From positions 1 through 34,875 of the forward strand of contig JADLFF010000043.1 of the NCBI GenBank assembly GCA_020845735.1: a stretch of 34,875 nt of DNA. Direction: 5' to 3'. Position numbers and translations under genes: made by a program. The first letter of the stretch is position 1. Every line of letters starts with the position of its first letter. Below the pieces are notes generated by a model. The model was not told where the DNA came from. It was given only the letters and a program-made list of their open reading frames with translations, and made no database searches. This DNA is from Dehalococcoidia bacterium. Lineage in GTDB: Bacteria > Chloroflexota > Dehalococcoidia > UBA2979. This document shows, one piece after another, positions 24,524-32,579 of this stretch.

Positions 24524-24551
24524 TCGGCAGGACACTCCGACACCCTATGCT
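24524..24551 (+). promoter_or_regulatory. Promoter of the site-2 protease gene, predicted leaderless
   Basis: TCGGCA at 24524-24529 and TATGCT at 24546-24551 are 16 bases apart. Exactly six bases (ggacgc) separate the -10 from ATG 24558, and no ribosome binding site is present. Confidence 0.55.
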
Positions 24552-24557
24552 GGACGC

Positions 24558-25703
24558 ATGGATCTCAGTGGTGCACTGACGATCGGTCGCATTCGAGGGA
24601 TCGCCATCCAGGTCCACTGGTCGTGGCTCCTCATCCTCGCGCTGCTCACGTACTCCCTCGCGCAAGGGCTCTTCGGCCAGGAGCTCGGCGTCTCCCCCAC
24701 CGTCCGATGGGTGGCCGGAGCCGCCACGGCGCTCGCGTTCTTCACCTCGGTGATGCTCCACGAGCTCGCGCACTCGTTCGTCGCGCAGCACTACGGCATG
24801 CGCGTCCCCTCGATCACACTGTTCATCTTCGGAGGCGTTTCGAGCATCGCGCAGGAGATGCGCTCGGCCGGCCAGGAGTTCAAAGTCGCGATTGCGGGCC
24901 CGCTCACCTCGTGGGTCCTCGCAGGCCTCCTCGGCGCCGCCGCGCTCGTCACCCCCGAGGGCGCCCTCGCCACGGTCCTCGAGTACCTGGCGTTCATCAA
25001 CTTCGTCGTGGGCGCGTTCAACCTCCTGCCCGGCTACCCCCTCGATGGCGGCCGCGTCTTCAGAGCGATCGTGTGGGCGCGCACGGGCAGCCTCCAGCGC
25101 GCGACGGGCATCGCCTCGAAGGTGGGCGTCGGCATCGCCTACGTCATGATCCTGGGCGGCATGGCCTGGGTGTTCGCGTGGGGCCTCGGCGGGCTCTGGT
25201 ACATCCTGATCGGCCTCTTCCTCAAGAACGCCGCCGAGGGCTCCTACGCCACGATGGTCGTCGAGACTGCCCTGCGCGACGTGCCGGTCAGCTCCGCGAT
25301 GCAGCCCGCCCCGACCGCGGTCCCCGCCGCCACCTCGGTCCAGGAGGTGGTGGACACCCGCATGCTGGCGACCGGCGAGCGCGCGTTCCTCGTCGAGGAG
25401 GGCGGTGTCATCGTCGGCCTCCTCACGGCCACGGACATCTCCCGCGTGCCGCGCGAGGAGTGGCCGAGTGCGGTCGCACGGCGCGTCATGGTCCCCGCCG
25501 AGCGCGTGCACACCGTCGAGCCGCGCACGCGCCTCCTCGAGGCGATGCAGCTCCTCCAGGAGCACGACGTCCACCAGCTCCCGGTGCTCCAGCAGGGCCG
25601 CGTCGTCGGCATCCTCACCCGCGCCGACGTGATGCGCCACATCGAGTTGCGCACGGCCTTCGGCAGCACTCACGGCAACGCGACGGGCAGCGCCTCGCCA
25701 TGA
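24558..25703 (+). CDS. Site-2-type metalloprotease with CBS domains (M50B)
   Basis: A 381-residue integral membrane protease of the FtsEX-independent M50B/YUP8-like group that cuts membrane-embedded regulators. Zinc ligands are H68 and H72 in MLHELAHSF and D163 in NLLPGYPLDGGR. Six or so hydrophobic helices span residues 15-230. The last 130 residues are a CBS pair (SVQEVVDTRML, VIVGLLTATDISRVP; MQLLQEHDVHQLPVL, VVGILTRADVMRH), which probably senses adenine nucleotides. ATG 24558 follows a -10 element by six bases. The next gene, also a membrane protease, starts 19 bases later. Family secure; the substrate is unknown. Confidence 0.92.
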   Translation: MDLSGALTIGRIRGIAIQVHWSWLLILALLTYSLAQGLFGQELGVSPTVRWVAGAATALAFFTSVMLHELAHSFVAQHYGMRVPSITLFIFGGVSSIAQEMRSAGQEFKVAIAGPLTSWVLAGLLGAAALVTPEGALATVLEYLAFINFVVGAFNLLPGYPLDGGRVFRAIVWARTGSLQRATGIASKVGVGIAYVMILGGMAWVFAWGLGGLWYILIGLFLKNAAEGSYATMVVETALRDVPVSSAMQPAPTAVPAATSVQEVVDTRMLATGERAFLVEEGGVIVGLLTATDISRVPREEWPSAVARRVMVPAERVHTVEPRTRLLEAMQLLQEHDVHQLPVLQQGRVVGILTRADVMRHIELRTAFGSTHGNATGSASP

Positions 25704-25722
25704 CGCCTCGCGAGGGCTGACC

Positions 25723-26514
25723 GTGCACCGGTCGCCCGCCCGCCCGTCCGACTCCGCCCCCACCCCTCGAGGGCGTCTCGCGCTCGTGCTCTGGCTCGCC
25801 GGCATGGCTGGCGTCGTCGTGCTGGTCCTCGCTTCGATCCCCACGTTCCCAGAGCTGCCTCCCAACGTGCCGCTCGCCGTCGTGGTGGTCGCCTCGATCG
25901 TGCAGAGCGGCGTCCTGGTCGCCCTCGCGTGCTGGCTCGGCGCGGTCCTCGCGCCGCGAGTCGGCCTCGTTGCGCCCGCCTTCGAAGCCCTCGTCCGCCA
26001 CACGCCGGTCACGAGGGCGCTTGCACCACAGTGGCGCCTCGGTGCGCTGTCGGGCGTCGCGGGTGGCATCGGGCTGATCGCGGTCAGCGCGGTGACGCCG
26101 AGCGCGCTCGCGGAGTCTGGCGCGACGCCGCTGCCCCTCGCAGCCCGCGTCCTCTATGGCGGCATCACCGAGGAGCTCCTGCTTCGCTGGGGCTTCATGT
26201 CGCTCGTCGCGTGGCTGCTCTGGCGGCTGTTCCAGCGCGGAGGCGGCGACCCGAGACCGGCACTGATGTGGACCGCCATCATCGTCAGCGCGCTCGTGTT
26301 CGGGGCGGGCCACCTGCCCGCCGCCGCGAGCATCACCCCGCTCACGATGCCGGTCGTGACCTACATCGTGCTCGCGAATGCTGCGCTCGGCGTCCTGTTC
26401 GGCTGCCTCTTCTGGTGGCGCGGCCTCGAGGCGGCGATGCTCGCCCATGGCCTGTCGCACGTGGTCGCACAACTCATCGCCACGATGCTCTCCCGCGTCG
26501 CGGCGATCTCCTGA
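25723..26514 (+). CDS. CPBP-family intramembrane metalloprotease
   Basis: A 263-residue membrane protein of the CPBP/Abi (type II CAAX-like) family. The motif-1 glutamates and arginine are E150, E151 and R155 in GGITEELLLRWGFM; motif 2 is H197 in FGAGHLP; motif 3 is in AMLAHGLSH (H242, H246). There are about seven hydrophobic segments. GTG 25723 is 19 bases after the site-2 protease gene, so the two membrane proteases are probably one operon. In bacteria the family includes bacteriocin-immunity and regulatory proteases; which applies here cannot be said. The next gene converges from the other strand 66 bases on. Confidence 0.85.
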   Translation: MHRSPARPSDSAPTPRGRLALVLWLAGMAGVVVLVLASIPTFPELPPNVPLAVVVVASIVQSGVLVALACWLGAVLAPRVGLVAPAFEALVRHTPVTRALAPQWRLGALSGVAGGIGLIAVSAVTPSALAESGATPLPLAARVLYGGITEELLLRWGFMSLVAWLLWRLFQRGGGDPRPALMWTAIIVSALVFGAGHLPAAASITPLTMPVVTYIVLANAALGVLFGCLFWWRGLEAAMLAHGLSHVVAQLIATMLSRVAAIS

Positions 26515-26580
26515 GGTTCCGGCTCGGGCCGTCCTCGCGAGGCTCGTGGGGAAGCAGTCTCGAGGAACGCTCGGCCGGTC

Positions 26581-27030
26581 TCAGGCCTGGGTCTGGTCCT
26601 CGCGCTCGCGGACGCCGCGCTCGCTCACCAGCTTCGTCAGCGGGCTCGCCTCGAGGAGCAGGATCACGATGGCGGTGACGGCGGTCGCGACGATGACGTA
26701 GCCGCGGGCCGCGGAGATGCCGAGGCTCGCCACGGTCCAGATCGTGGCCGCGGTGGTGATGCCTCGAATGCCGCCGCCCTCGCGCATGATCACGCCCGCG
26801 CCGAGGAATCCCACGCCGGTCACGATCTGCGCCGCGACGCGCGCCGTGTCCCCGCCCGGCGCAAACGTGGGTGACATCTCGGTGAACAGCGCAGCCCCGA
26901 GGGAGACGAGCGCCATCGTGCGCACGCCGGCGGGATACCCCCGGTACTCGCGTTCGAGTCCCACGAGCGCTCCGAGGACGGTCGCGAAGCCCAGGCGGAG
27001 CACGGTCAACAGCTCCTGCTGAGGGTCCAT
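26581..27030 (-). CDS. MgtC/SapB-family membrane protein
   Basis: A 149-residue integral membrane protein with the MgtC N-terminal signature: LGALVGLEREYRGYPAGVRTM, then RVAAQIVTGVGFLGAGVIM and GGIRGITTAATIWTVASLG (each 20 or fewer residues as shown). It has four to five membrane helices and a charged C-terminal tail. MgtC relatives are linked to magnesium homeostasis and, in pathogens, to intramacrophage growth, mainly by acting on the F-ATPase; here the simple membrane form without the C-terminal regulatory domain is present. ATG 27030 has GGAGG seven bases upstream, better than a TTG one codon earlier. It follows the helicase gene on the same strand by 120 bases. Confidence 0.9.
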   Translation of the reverse strand: MDPQQELLTVLRLGFATVLGALVGLEREYRGYPAGVRTMALVSLGAALFTEMSPTFAPGGDTARVAAQIVTGVGFLGAGVIMREGGGIRGITTAATIWTVASLGISAARGYVIVATAVTAIVILLLEASPLTKLVSERGVREREDQTQA

Positions 27031-27150
27031 CAAGGTCCTCCCACGAGAGTCGCAAGCCTGAACCGCCGCGGCCGGTGTGTCAATGCCGTGTCGGAACCGG
27101 GGCGGTGCGGGTCGGTGCCGCGCCGCTGAGGCCTCCCGCTCGCGGTCCGG

Positions 27151-29625
27151 CTACGCCCCATCCTCGAGGGGTACCGACCTGATGTCGTCATCCCCGTCGC
27201 CGCCCGGCGCATCGAGGCGCGTCAGCGGCGCCAGCGACAGTGCGAGCTTCTTCACCCCCGCACCGTCGAAGGCGACCGTGACCATCTGGTCCCCGCCGCT
27301 CAACTCGCAGGAGACGACCACGCCTCGACCGAAGCGCGCGTGCTCCACGCGGTCGCCGCCGGAGTACGCGGGCTCGCTCGGCACCTCGCGAGGCGCGCGC
27401 GCGGCGATGGCGGCCCGGCGCTCGCGAGCGCTCGTCCCCTCGAGGCCGCGCTCGCCCTCGGGCCGCTCGATGTCGGCGTGCGGCAGGTCGCGCAGGAACC
27501 GCGAGGGGATCGCGCGCCGCAGCATGCCATGCTGGAACCTCGTCGCCGCGGACAGCAGGTAGAGGCGCTCCTGCGCGCGCGTCATCCCGACGTAGCAGAC
27601 GCGGCGCTCCTCCTCCATCTGCTTCGGGTCCTCGAGGGAGCGCGAGTGCGGCAGCACGCCCTCCTCCATCCCCGGCATGAACACGACCGGGAACTCGAGG
27701 CCCTTCGCGGAATGGAGGCTGGTCAGCGTCACGGCGTCGGGCCGGTCCGCCGAGGGGTCGTCGACGTCCGAGACCAGCGCGACCTCCTCGAGGAAGGCGG
27801 CGAGCGAGCTGCCGTCGAGGTCGTCGTACTGCCTCGAGACGTTGATCAGCTCCTCCACGTTCTCCCAGCGCGCCTCGGCGTGCGCCTGGTCGGCCTCCTC
27901 GAGATACTTGCGGTAGCCGATCGAGCTCAGCAGGTCGTCGATCAGGTCGGCCACACGCCGCTGCGAGGACGCCTGCGACAGCCGGTCGATGAGCACGACG
28001 AACGACTCGAGGGCCTGGCGCGCCCGCACCGAGGGCACCTCGGGAAGCCCGGCGTCCCGCTCCCCGGCCGCCATCCGATGCGCGACCGCCAGCGGCGAGA
28101 TCCCGAGCTCGACCGCGGCCTGGAGGATGCGCTCCACGGTCTTCGGCCCCACGCCGCGCGCGGGCACGTTCACGATCCGCGTGAACGCGATGCCGTCCCA
28201 CTCGTTGTGCACCAGGCGCAGGTACGCGAGGAGGTCACGCACCTCCTTGCGGTCGTAGAACCGCGTGCCCCCGACCAGGCGATACGGCAGCCCGAGGTAG
28301 AGCATCGCCTCCTCGAAGGCGCGCGACTGCGCGTTCGTCCGGTACATCACCGCGAAGTCGGCGGGCGATCGCTGCTGCACACGCGCGAGGCGGTTGATCT
28401 CGCTCGCGATGTACATCGCCTCGTCCTCACCCGAGCGCGCCTCGTGCACCATCACGAGCTGGCCCTCGGGGTTCTCCGTCCACAGCGCCTTCTCGGGGCG
28501 GCCCTCGGACTTCGCGATCACGGCGTGCGCGGCCTGGAGGATGTGGCCCGTCGAGCGGTAGTTCTGCTCCAGCAGGATGACCTGCGTCCCGGGAAAGTCG
28601 GTCTCGAAGCGCTGCAGGTTCCGGATGTCGGCCGCGCGCCACGAGTAGATCGACTGGTCCGGATCGCCCACGGCGGTGATGTTGTGGTGCCTCGAGGCGA
28701 GCAGGCGGGACAGCTCGTACTGGACGATGTTCGTGTCCTGGAACTCGTCGATCAGCACGTGGAGGTAGCGGCCGGCATAGGCATCGCGCACCTCGGGCAC
28801 CTGCTCGAAGAGCTGCAGCACGAGCGAGAGCAGATCGTCGAAGTCGGTCGCGCCGTTCCGCCTCAGCGCCGCCTCGTACGAGGCGTACACGCGGCCGACC
28901 ACCTCCTCGAAGTACGAGTTGGCCTGCGCGCGGTACCGCTCGACGTCGAGGCGCTCGTTCTTCGCCGACGAGATCGCGGACAGCACCTGCCGAGGCGGGA
29001 AGCGCTTGGGGTCGATCTGCAGCTCGGCCTCGATCTGCCGCACGAGCGCCATCTGGTCGTCAGTGTCGTAGATCACGAAGTCGTTCGGGATGCCGATGTG
29101 GTGGCCGTCCCTCCTCAGGATGCGCGCGCACACCGAGTGGAACGTGCCGAGGTGCAACTGCGCGGCCCGGTCACCCAGCAGCCGCTCGACGCGCTCGCGC
29201 ATCTCCCGCGCCGCCTTGTTCGTGAACGTCACGCCGAGGATGCGCCAGGGCGGCACGCGGAGGTAATTCACGAGGTACGCCACGCGGTGCGCGATCACGC
29301 GCGTCTTGCCGGACCCGGGGCCCGCGAGGATGAGGACACCGCCACCCTTCGCCTCGACGGCACGCCGTTGCGCCTCGTTGAGGCCGCCCGTCAGCTCCTC
29401 GAGGGCGATCGCAGGCTGGAAGTCGGGCGGCAGCTCGAGCTCCGGCTCCGCCTCGCGCGGCGCCCGAGGCCGGAAGCGCGCCTCGGCCTCCGGCGCACCC
29501 AGCTCCGAGGCGACCGCGTCGCTCGACACGTCGCTCGGCGCCACCTCGGGAGGCGGCGCGTCGAGGTACTCGGGCGGTTCGTCCGGGCGCCGCTCAGCCG
29601 GCAGGTCAGTTGCGAACTCGGCCAC
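27151..29625 (-). CDS. pcrA: UvrD/PcrA-type superfamily 1 DNA helicase
   Basis: An SF1 helicase for repair and for clearing replication blocks, 824 residues from GTG 29625. Motifs appear in order: Q-motif LNEAQRRAV, Walker A LAGPGSGKTRV, Ia GVTFTNKAAREMRERV, Walker B LIDEFQDTN, III VGDPDQSIYSWRAAD, IV QNYRSTGHIL, V TSLHSAKGLEFPVVFMPGME and VI RRVCYVGMTRAQERLYL. The C-terminus has the PcrA Tudor-like tail (DRVEHARFGRGVVVSCE). About 70 acidic, proline-rich residues precede the core. An ATG at 29736 (861 residues) has been weighed: codons from 29736 to about 29640 (TTG, ACA, GTA, AGT, AGA) are unlike the rest and hold promoter-like sequence, so the downstream GTG with GAGG eight bases upstream is preferred. 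Function secure; start not. Confidence 0.93.
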   Translation of the reverse strand: MAEFATDLPAERRPDEPPEYLDAPPPEVAPSDVSSDAVASELGAPEAEARFRPRAPREAEPELELPPDFQPAIALEELTGGLNEAQRRAVEAKGGGVLILAGPGSGKTRVIAHRVAYLVNYLRVPPWRILGVTFTNKAAREMRERVERLLGDRAAQLHLGTFHSVCARILRRDGHHIGIPNDFVIYDTDDQMALVRQIEAELQIDPKRFPPRQVLSAISSAKNERLDVERYRAQANSYFEEVVGRVYASYEAALRRNGATDFDDLLSLVLQLFEQVPEVRDAYAGRYLHVLIDEFQDTNIVQYELSRLLASRHHNITAVGDPDQSIYSWRAADIRNLQRFETDFPGTQVILLEQNYRSTGHILQAAHAVIAKSEGRPEKALWTENPEGQLVMVHEARSGEDEAMYIASEINRLARVQQRSPADFAVMYRTNAQSRAFEEAMLYLGLPYRLVGGTRFYDRKEVRDLLAYLRLVHNEWDGIAFTRIVNVPARGVGPKTVERILQAAVELGISPLAVAHRMAAGERDAGLPEVPSVRARQALESFVVLIDRLSQASSQRRVADLIDDLLSSIGYRKYLEEADQAHAEARWENVEELINVSRQYDDLDGSSLAAFLEEVALVSDVDDPSADRPDAVTLTSLHSAKGLEFPVVFMPGMEEGVLPHSRSLEDPKQMEEERRVCYVGMTRAQERLYLLSAATRFQHGMLRRAIPSRFLRDLPHADIERPEGERGLEGTSARERRAAIAARAPREVPSEPAYSGGDRVEHARFGRGVVVSCELSGGDQMVTVAFDGAGVKKLALSLAPLTRLDAPGGDGDDDIRSVPLEDGA

Positions 29626-29659
29626 CCGCTCAACCTCGAGTCCGGGCCCGTTTCCTCTG

Positions 29660-29700
29660 AGGTTATGCCTGTCGTTACTTGTTACCAACTGTGGTGTCAA
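29660..29700 (-). promoter_or_regulatory. Overlapping promoter candidates of the helicase gene
   Basis: On the minus strand TTGACA (29700-29695) is followed after 17 bases by TAACGA (29677-29672), and TTGGTA (29688-29683) after 17 bases by TAACCT (29665-29660). This is the AT-richest patch in the right third. It lies inside the longest open reading of the helicase frame, which is why a downstream start is favoured. A TAAGAT at 29749-29744, seven bases before ATG 29736, is a rival promoter. Confidence 0.5.
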
Positions 29701-29889
29701 AGTGTCGGCGGGTGGGGGCTCGAGTGGAAGCTGCATTCCACCCATCTTAGGCCCCACTCTCCGAGGCGCGACCGTGCTATCGACGCGCCCTCCACAGCCT
29801 GCCCACGTCCTGCCGAGTTCCCTGCGCGTTCCCTCGCCATCCGCACGTCGCAATCCCGCGTCACGACAGACCAGCCACCGAAGGCATGC

Positions 29890-29895
29890 TAGGCT
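29890..29895 (+). promoter_or_regulatory. Candidate -10 of the zinc-ribbon gene
   Basis: TAGGCT sits 34 bases before the GTG at 29929. ACGACA about 20 bases further upstream is the only -35-like word. Confidence 0.3.
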
Positions 29896-29928
29896 GGCTC
29901 GACCGACCCCCACAGCGGAGGACCCAGC

Positions 29929-30642
29929 GTGGACCTACTCATCAGCTGGCCCGGCGGCGACTGGCAGGCGACGGCCAGGCTGGCCGCGACGCTCGTCATC
30001 GGGTACCTCGCCCTCATCTGGCTCGCCACCGTGATCTGGACCTACCGCGACATCTCCTCGAGGACGCGCGACCCCATCTCGCAGGCGGTCAGCGTCAGCA
30101 TCGTCGTGGTCCTGCCCCTGATCGGCCTCCCCATCTACATGGCCCTCCGCCCGCCCGAGACGCTGCAACACGCCTACGACCGGGAGATCGAGCAGGAGGC
30201 CATCCTCGCGGACATCCAGACGATGAGCGCCTGCCCGAGCTGCCGCCGTCCCGCCGAGGCCGACTTCCGCGTCTGCGCCTACTGCGGCACCAACCTCAAG
30301 GAGCCCTGTCCGCGCTGCAACCAGCTCATGCTCCACGCCTGGCGCTACTGCCCGCACTGCGCCACGCCTCGCGCGATGGCGAGCGCACCAGCCCCCGCCA
30401 TGACGAGGCCGGCCGCGCCCCGCCTCGACTTCTCCGCCGGTGACGAGGGCTACGAAGAGCCGCAGCAGCCCCACGAGGCGCTCGCCTCCGCGGTGCCGCC
30501 TCCCACCGCGAACGGCGCGGCGGCACCCCGATCTGCCTCGCCCTCACCCCTCGCGAGGCGACGCCCGATTGCCCGCGTCGGCGGCACCCCGGACACCGAG
30601 GCGCCGCGCCCCACGCCGGCCCGGCGCACCGTCGAGGAGTAG
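29929..30642 (+). CDS. Two-helix membrane protein with double zinc ribbon
   Basis: A 237-residue protein of unknown role. Two membrane helices (about 18-38 and 53-73) anchor it, with a short basic loop between. A helical connector is followed by two C4 zinc ribbons: C102, C105, C116, C119 (CPSCRRPAEADFRVCAYCG) and C127, C130, C141, C144 (CPRCNQLMLHAWRYCPHC). The last 80 residues are a Pro/Ala/Arg-rich, probably disordered tail. GTG 29929 has GGAGG seven bases upstream. Similar proteins are common in Chloroflexota and actinobacteria without assigned function; nucleic-acid or protein binding by the ribbons is an inference. It diverges from the helicase gene and ends before a strong terminator. 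Confidence 0.85.
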   Translation: MDLLISWPGGDWQATARLAATLVIGYLALIWLATVIWTYRDISSRTRDPISQAVSVSIVVVLPLIGLPIYMALRPPETLQHAYDREIEQEAILADIQTMSACPSCRRPAEADFRVCAYCGTNLKEPCPRCNQLMLHAWRYCPHCATPRAMASAPAPAMTRPAAPRLDFSAGDEGYEEPQQPHEALASAVPPPTANGAAAPRSASPSPLARRRPIARVGGTPDTEAPRPTPARRTVEE

Positions 30643-30679
30643 CCCGCCGCTCTGCCTCGCAACCACGCGCGCAACGAAC

Positions 30680-30704
30680 ACCGGCCGCCCGATGGGCGGC
30701 CGGT
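30680..30704. terminator. Bidirectional terminator
   Basis: ACCGGCCGCCC (30680-30690) and GGGCGGCCGGT (30694-30704) form a perfect 11-bp stem with a three-base loop. It lies between the convergent stops of the zinc-ribbon gene and the thioredoxin-like gene, so it can serve both. T-rich tails are weak (tctgctt on plus). Confidence 0.8.
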
Positions 30705-30734
30705 CTGCTTCCGAGGCCTCTCGCGAGGATGGGG

Positions 30735-31328
30735 CTAGGCGAGCGCCCGGTCGACGATCTCGCGGATCTCCTGGATCTGCGCCTGGCGCCACGGCTCGGC
30801 CGCATCGATCGCGGCCTTGCGCGCGGCATCCTGCGCCGCCGCGTACTCGGGCGTGCCCTGCTCGGGCATCGGGTTCGGCAGCGCGTTGCGACGCACCTCG
30901 CCCATCTGCTCGTCGGCCAGCTTCGCCCGCTCAATCCAGTGCCCGAGGTAGTTGTGGTTCCCGTCGTAGAACACGACGGTCGGAATCGACTCGAATTCCC
31001 CGTTCTTGAGGAACTCGGCCATGATGTCCTTGTTCTGGTCGCGCATGAAGTAGCGCACGTCCATGCCCGTCGCCTCCTGGAGGCGAGCCATCACCGGGAG
31101 GCCGCGCCACACGTCCGGGCACCAGTCCTCGCCGATCACGAGCGCCTTGAGGCCCTTCTCGTCGACCAGCTTCTTGAAGTCCGCCGCGTCCTCGTCGCGC
31201 AGATTGAACTCGTCGTAGTGGCGCTGGAACTCCGCCTGCCGCTGCCCGATCGCCGCCATCCAGTCCTTGTACGAGCCAATGCCCGTGGCGAATCGCTCCG
31301 GCGTGACGACTGACGTGCTACTGGCCAT
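30735..31328 (-). CDS. Thioredoxin-fold protein with a single active-site cysteine
   Basis: A 197-residue cytosolic protein of the thioredoxin_9-like group. The active-site position reads EDWCPDVWRGLP: C70 is present but the resolving cysteine of CxxC is a valine. The cis-proline (P116 in ESIPTVVFYDG) and the following strand YLGHWIERA are conserved. A helical N-terminus (11-60) and C-terminal helix flank the fold. ATG 31328 has GGAGG eight bases upstream; in-frame starts further up are unlikely. Monothiol reactions (glutathionylation, bacillithiol-like chemistry) or a non-redox role fit better than a classical disulfide reductase. A TACACT -10 is at 31400-31395. It ends at a terminator shared with the zinc-ribbon gene. 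Confidence 0.82.
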   Translation of the reverse strand: MASSTSVVTPERFATGIGSYKDWMAAIGQRQAEFQRHYDEFNLRDEDAADFKKLVDEKGLKALVIGEDWCPDVWRGLPVMARLQEATGMDVRYFMRDQNKDIMAEFLKNGEFESIPTVVFYDGNHNYLGHWIERAKLADEQMGEVRRNALPNPMPEQGTPEYAAAQDAARKAAIDAAEPWRQAQIQEIREIVDRALA

Positions 31329-31394
31329 CGAGAAGACCTCCATGAGGGATGCAGATCGGTTGAGAATCGTCGACCGCGAGCCGACGTACCGCCG

Positions 31395-31400
31395 AGTGTA
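31395..31400 (-). promoter_or_regulatory. Candidate -10 of the thioredoxin-like gene
   Basis: TACACT on the minus strand, giving a leader of about 60 bases with a GGAGG site near its end. No clear -35 is present. Confidence 0.35.
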
Positions 31401-31499
31401 GCAGCGCACGACGTGGCGCTGGGCTTTTTACTGTGCCACGCCGTGCACCCTCGTGCACCTCGAGGGGGTGCGACGCTGGGAACGCCCTCGAACAGCGCG

Positions 31500-32573
31500 T
31501 TACGTCACCCAGGGGCGCTGGCGCGACTCGACGGGCAGCGCCTCGATCGTCACCTCGATGGCGCGCGCCTCCGCCTCAAGCTCCGCAAACGCCGAGGCAA
31601 ACACGCCCGCTCGCTCCCGCAGCGCCTCCTCCGCATCGAGGTCGAGCGCGCGCGCCGCCCGGACCGCGGCCCACAGCACGGCCGCGTAGCTCCCGGCTCC
31701 CGGGCGCACCGTCAGCGTGCCCACCGTCGCCGCCAGCTCTCCGATGGCGTCGTCACCCGGCTCGAGCGCACCCGCACGCGCCGCGCGCTGCTGGAGCGAC
31801 TGCGCACGCTGCAGCGAGGGCGCCGCGCGCGGCACGGAGTCGAGCGCACCCGGGGACGCCTCCGCGCCTCCCTCCTCGCGCTCCTCACGCTCGGCAGCCT
31901 TGATCTCGTCCCACCGCGCGAGCAGCTCCTCGTTCGAGCCCGCGGCCTCCTCGCCGAAGACGTGGGGATGCCGGCGCACCATCTTGCGGAGGGCGCCCGC
32001 GGTCACATCCTCGAGGCTGAACGCGCCCGCCTCCTGCGCCATCGCGGTGTGCATGAGGACGTGCGCCAGCAGGTCGCCCAGCTCCTCGCGCAAAGCGTCG
32101 AGGTCGCCCCGGTCGATCGCGTCGACCAGCTCGTAGCACTCTTCGAGGAGGTACTTGCGCAGCGTCTCGTGCGTCTGCTCGCGGTCCCACGGGCACCCCT
32201 CGGGCCCGTAGAGGCGCTCCATCACGGCGCGCAGGCCCGAGAGCGACCGCGCGTCCTCCTCAGGGGCGAGCGGCTCCACGAGCCACGCACTCGCGCCGTC
32301 CGGCAGCAGCTCGACCGTCGTCTCGAGGGCGTGCCCCTCGAGGACCGCGCGGGTGGCGTGCCCGGCGGGATAGCGGTCGGCGATGGCCGCCCGCGCACCC
32401 TCGAGGTCTGGCGCCAGCACGAGCAGCGGACGGCTGGCGTCGAACGCGGCGTGCCCGGGGGCGTAGACCTGCACGTCGCCCGGGGTCAGCCCGAGGGCGT
32501 CAAGCACCTCGATGAAGCGCGCCAGGTCGTCGCGCCGCCCCTCAGCCGCTGCGGTGGTCGGTTCGCTCAGCAC
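31500..32573 (-). CDS. mazG: Nucleoside triphosphate pyrophosphohydrolase (MazG)
   Basis: A 357-residue protein. Residues 1-105 are an N-terminal domain I do not recognise for certain; it may be a worn tetrapyrrole-methylase part as in YabN-type fusions. Residues about 115-225 form an intact MazG domain: YGPEGCPWDREQTHETLRKY, LLEECYELVDAID, REELGDLLAHVLMHTAMAQE and RRHPHVFG, with the metal-binding glutamates and aspartate. It hydrolyses NTPs to NMP and PPi, cleaning the nucleotide pool. The second MazG half, present in many homologues, is reduced to a helical stretch (AAVLWAAVRAARALDLD) without its acidic motif. GTG 32573 is exactly six bases after TATACT, so the mRNA looks leaderless. The frame continues upstream without a stop but is antisense-like there. 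Secure for MazG. Confidence 0.9.
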   Translation of the reverse strand: MLSEPTTAAAEGRRDDLARFIEVLDALGLTPGDVQVYAPGHAAFDASRPLLVLAPDLEGARAAIADRYPAGHATRAVLEGHALETTVELLPDGASAWLVEPLAPEEDARSLSGLRAVMERLYGPEGCPWDREQTHETLRKYLLEECYELVDAIDRGDLDALREELGDLLAHVLMHTAMAQEAGAFSLEDVTAGALRKMVRRHPHVFGEEAAGSNEELLARWDEIKAAEREEREEGGAEASPGALDSVPRAAPSLQRAQSLQQRAARAGALEPGDDAIGELAATVGTLTVRPGAGSYAAVLWAAVRAARALDLDAEEALRERAGVFASAFAELEAEARAIEVTIEALPVESRQRPWVT

Positions 32574-32579
32574 CGCTCG

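Larger units (their letters stand above)
24151..24557. other. 407-base intergenic stretch with repeats and a promoter
   Basis: No gene is supported here. Open frames exist on both strands because the repeat unit is a multiple of three, but their codons and peptides are low-complexity and unlike the neighbours. It holds a 21-bp tandem repeat block (24230-24418), a short palindrome at its right end (24406-24429) and the promoter of the following gene (24524-24551). Confidence 0.6.

Noticed and set aside
24179..24579. Repeat-encoded peptides across the 21-bp block on either strand
   Set aside because: Frames are open only because 21 is a multiple of three; codons are atypical and there is no ribosome site or convincing start. 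The -10 and start of the next gene lie within the plus-strand version.
26515..26580. Terminator between the convergent CPBP and mgtC genes
   Set aside because: Only a short CCTCGCGAGG palindrome with no usable loop is present.
29671..29690. LexA/SOS box before the helicase gene
   Set aside because: The GTTACTTGTTAC pattern is a direct repeat, not the GAAC-N4-GTTC or CTG-N10-CAG palindrome.
31410..31499. Terminator between mazG and the thioredoxin-like gene
   Set aside because: CGTGGC and GCCACG could pair, but the A-rich run lies in the loop rather than after the stem, and the two GTGCAC words are separate palindromes; no convincing terminator.
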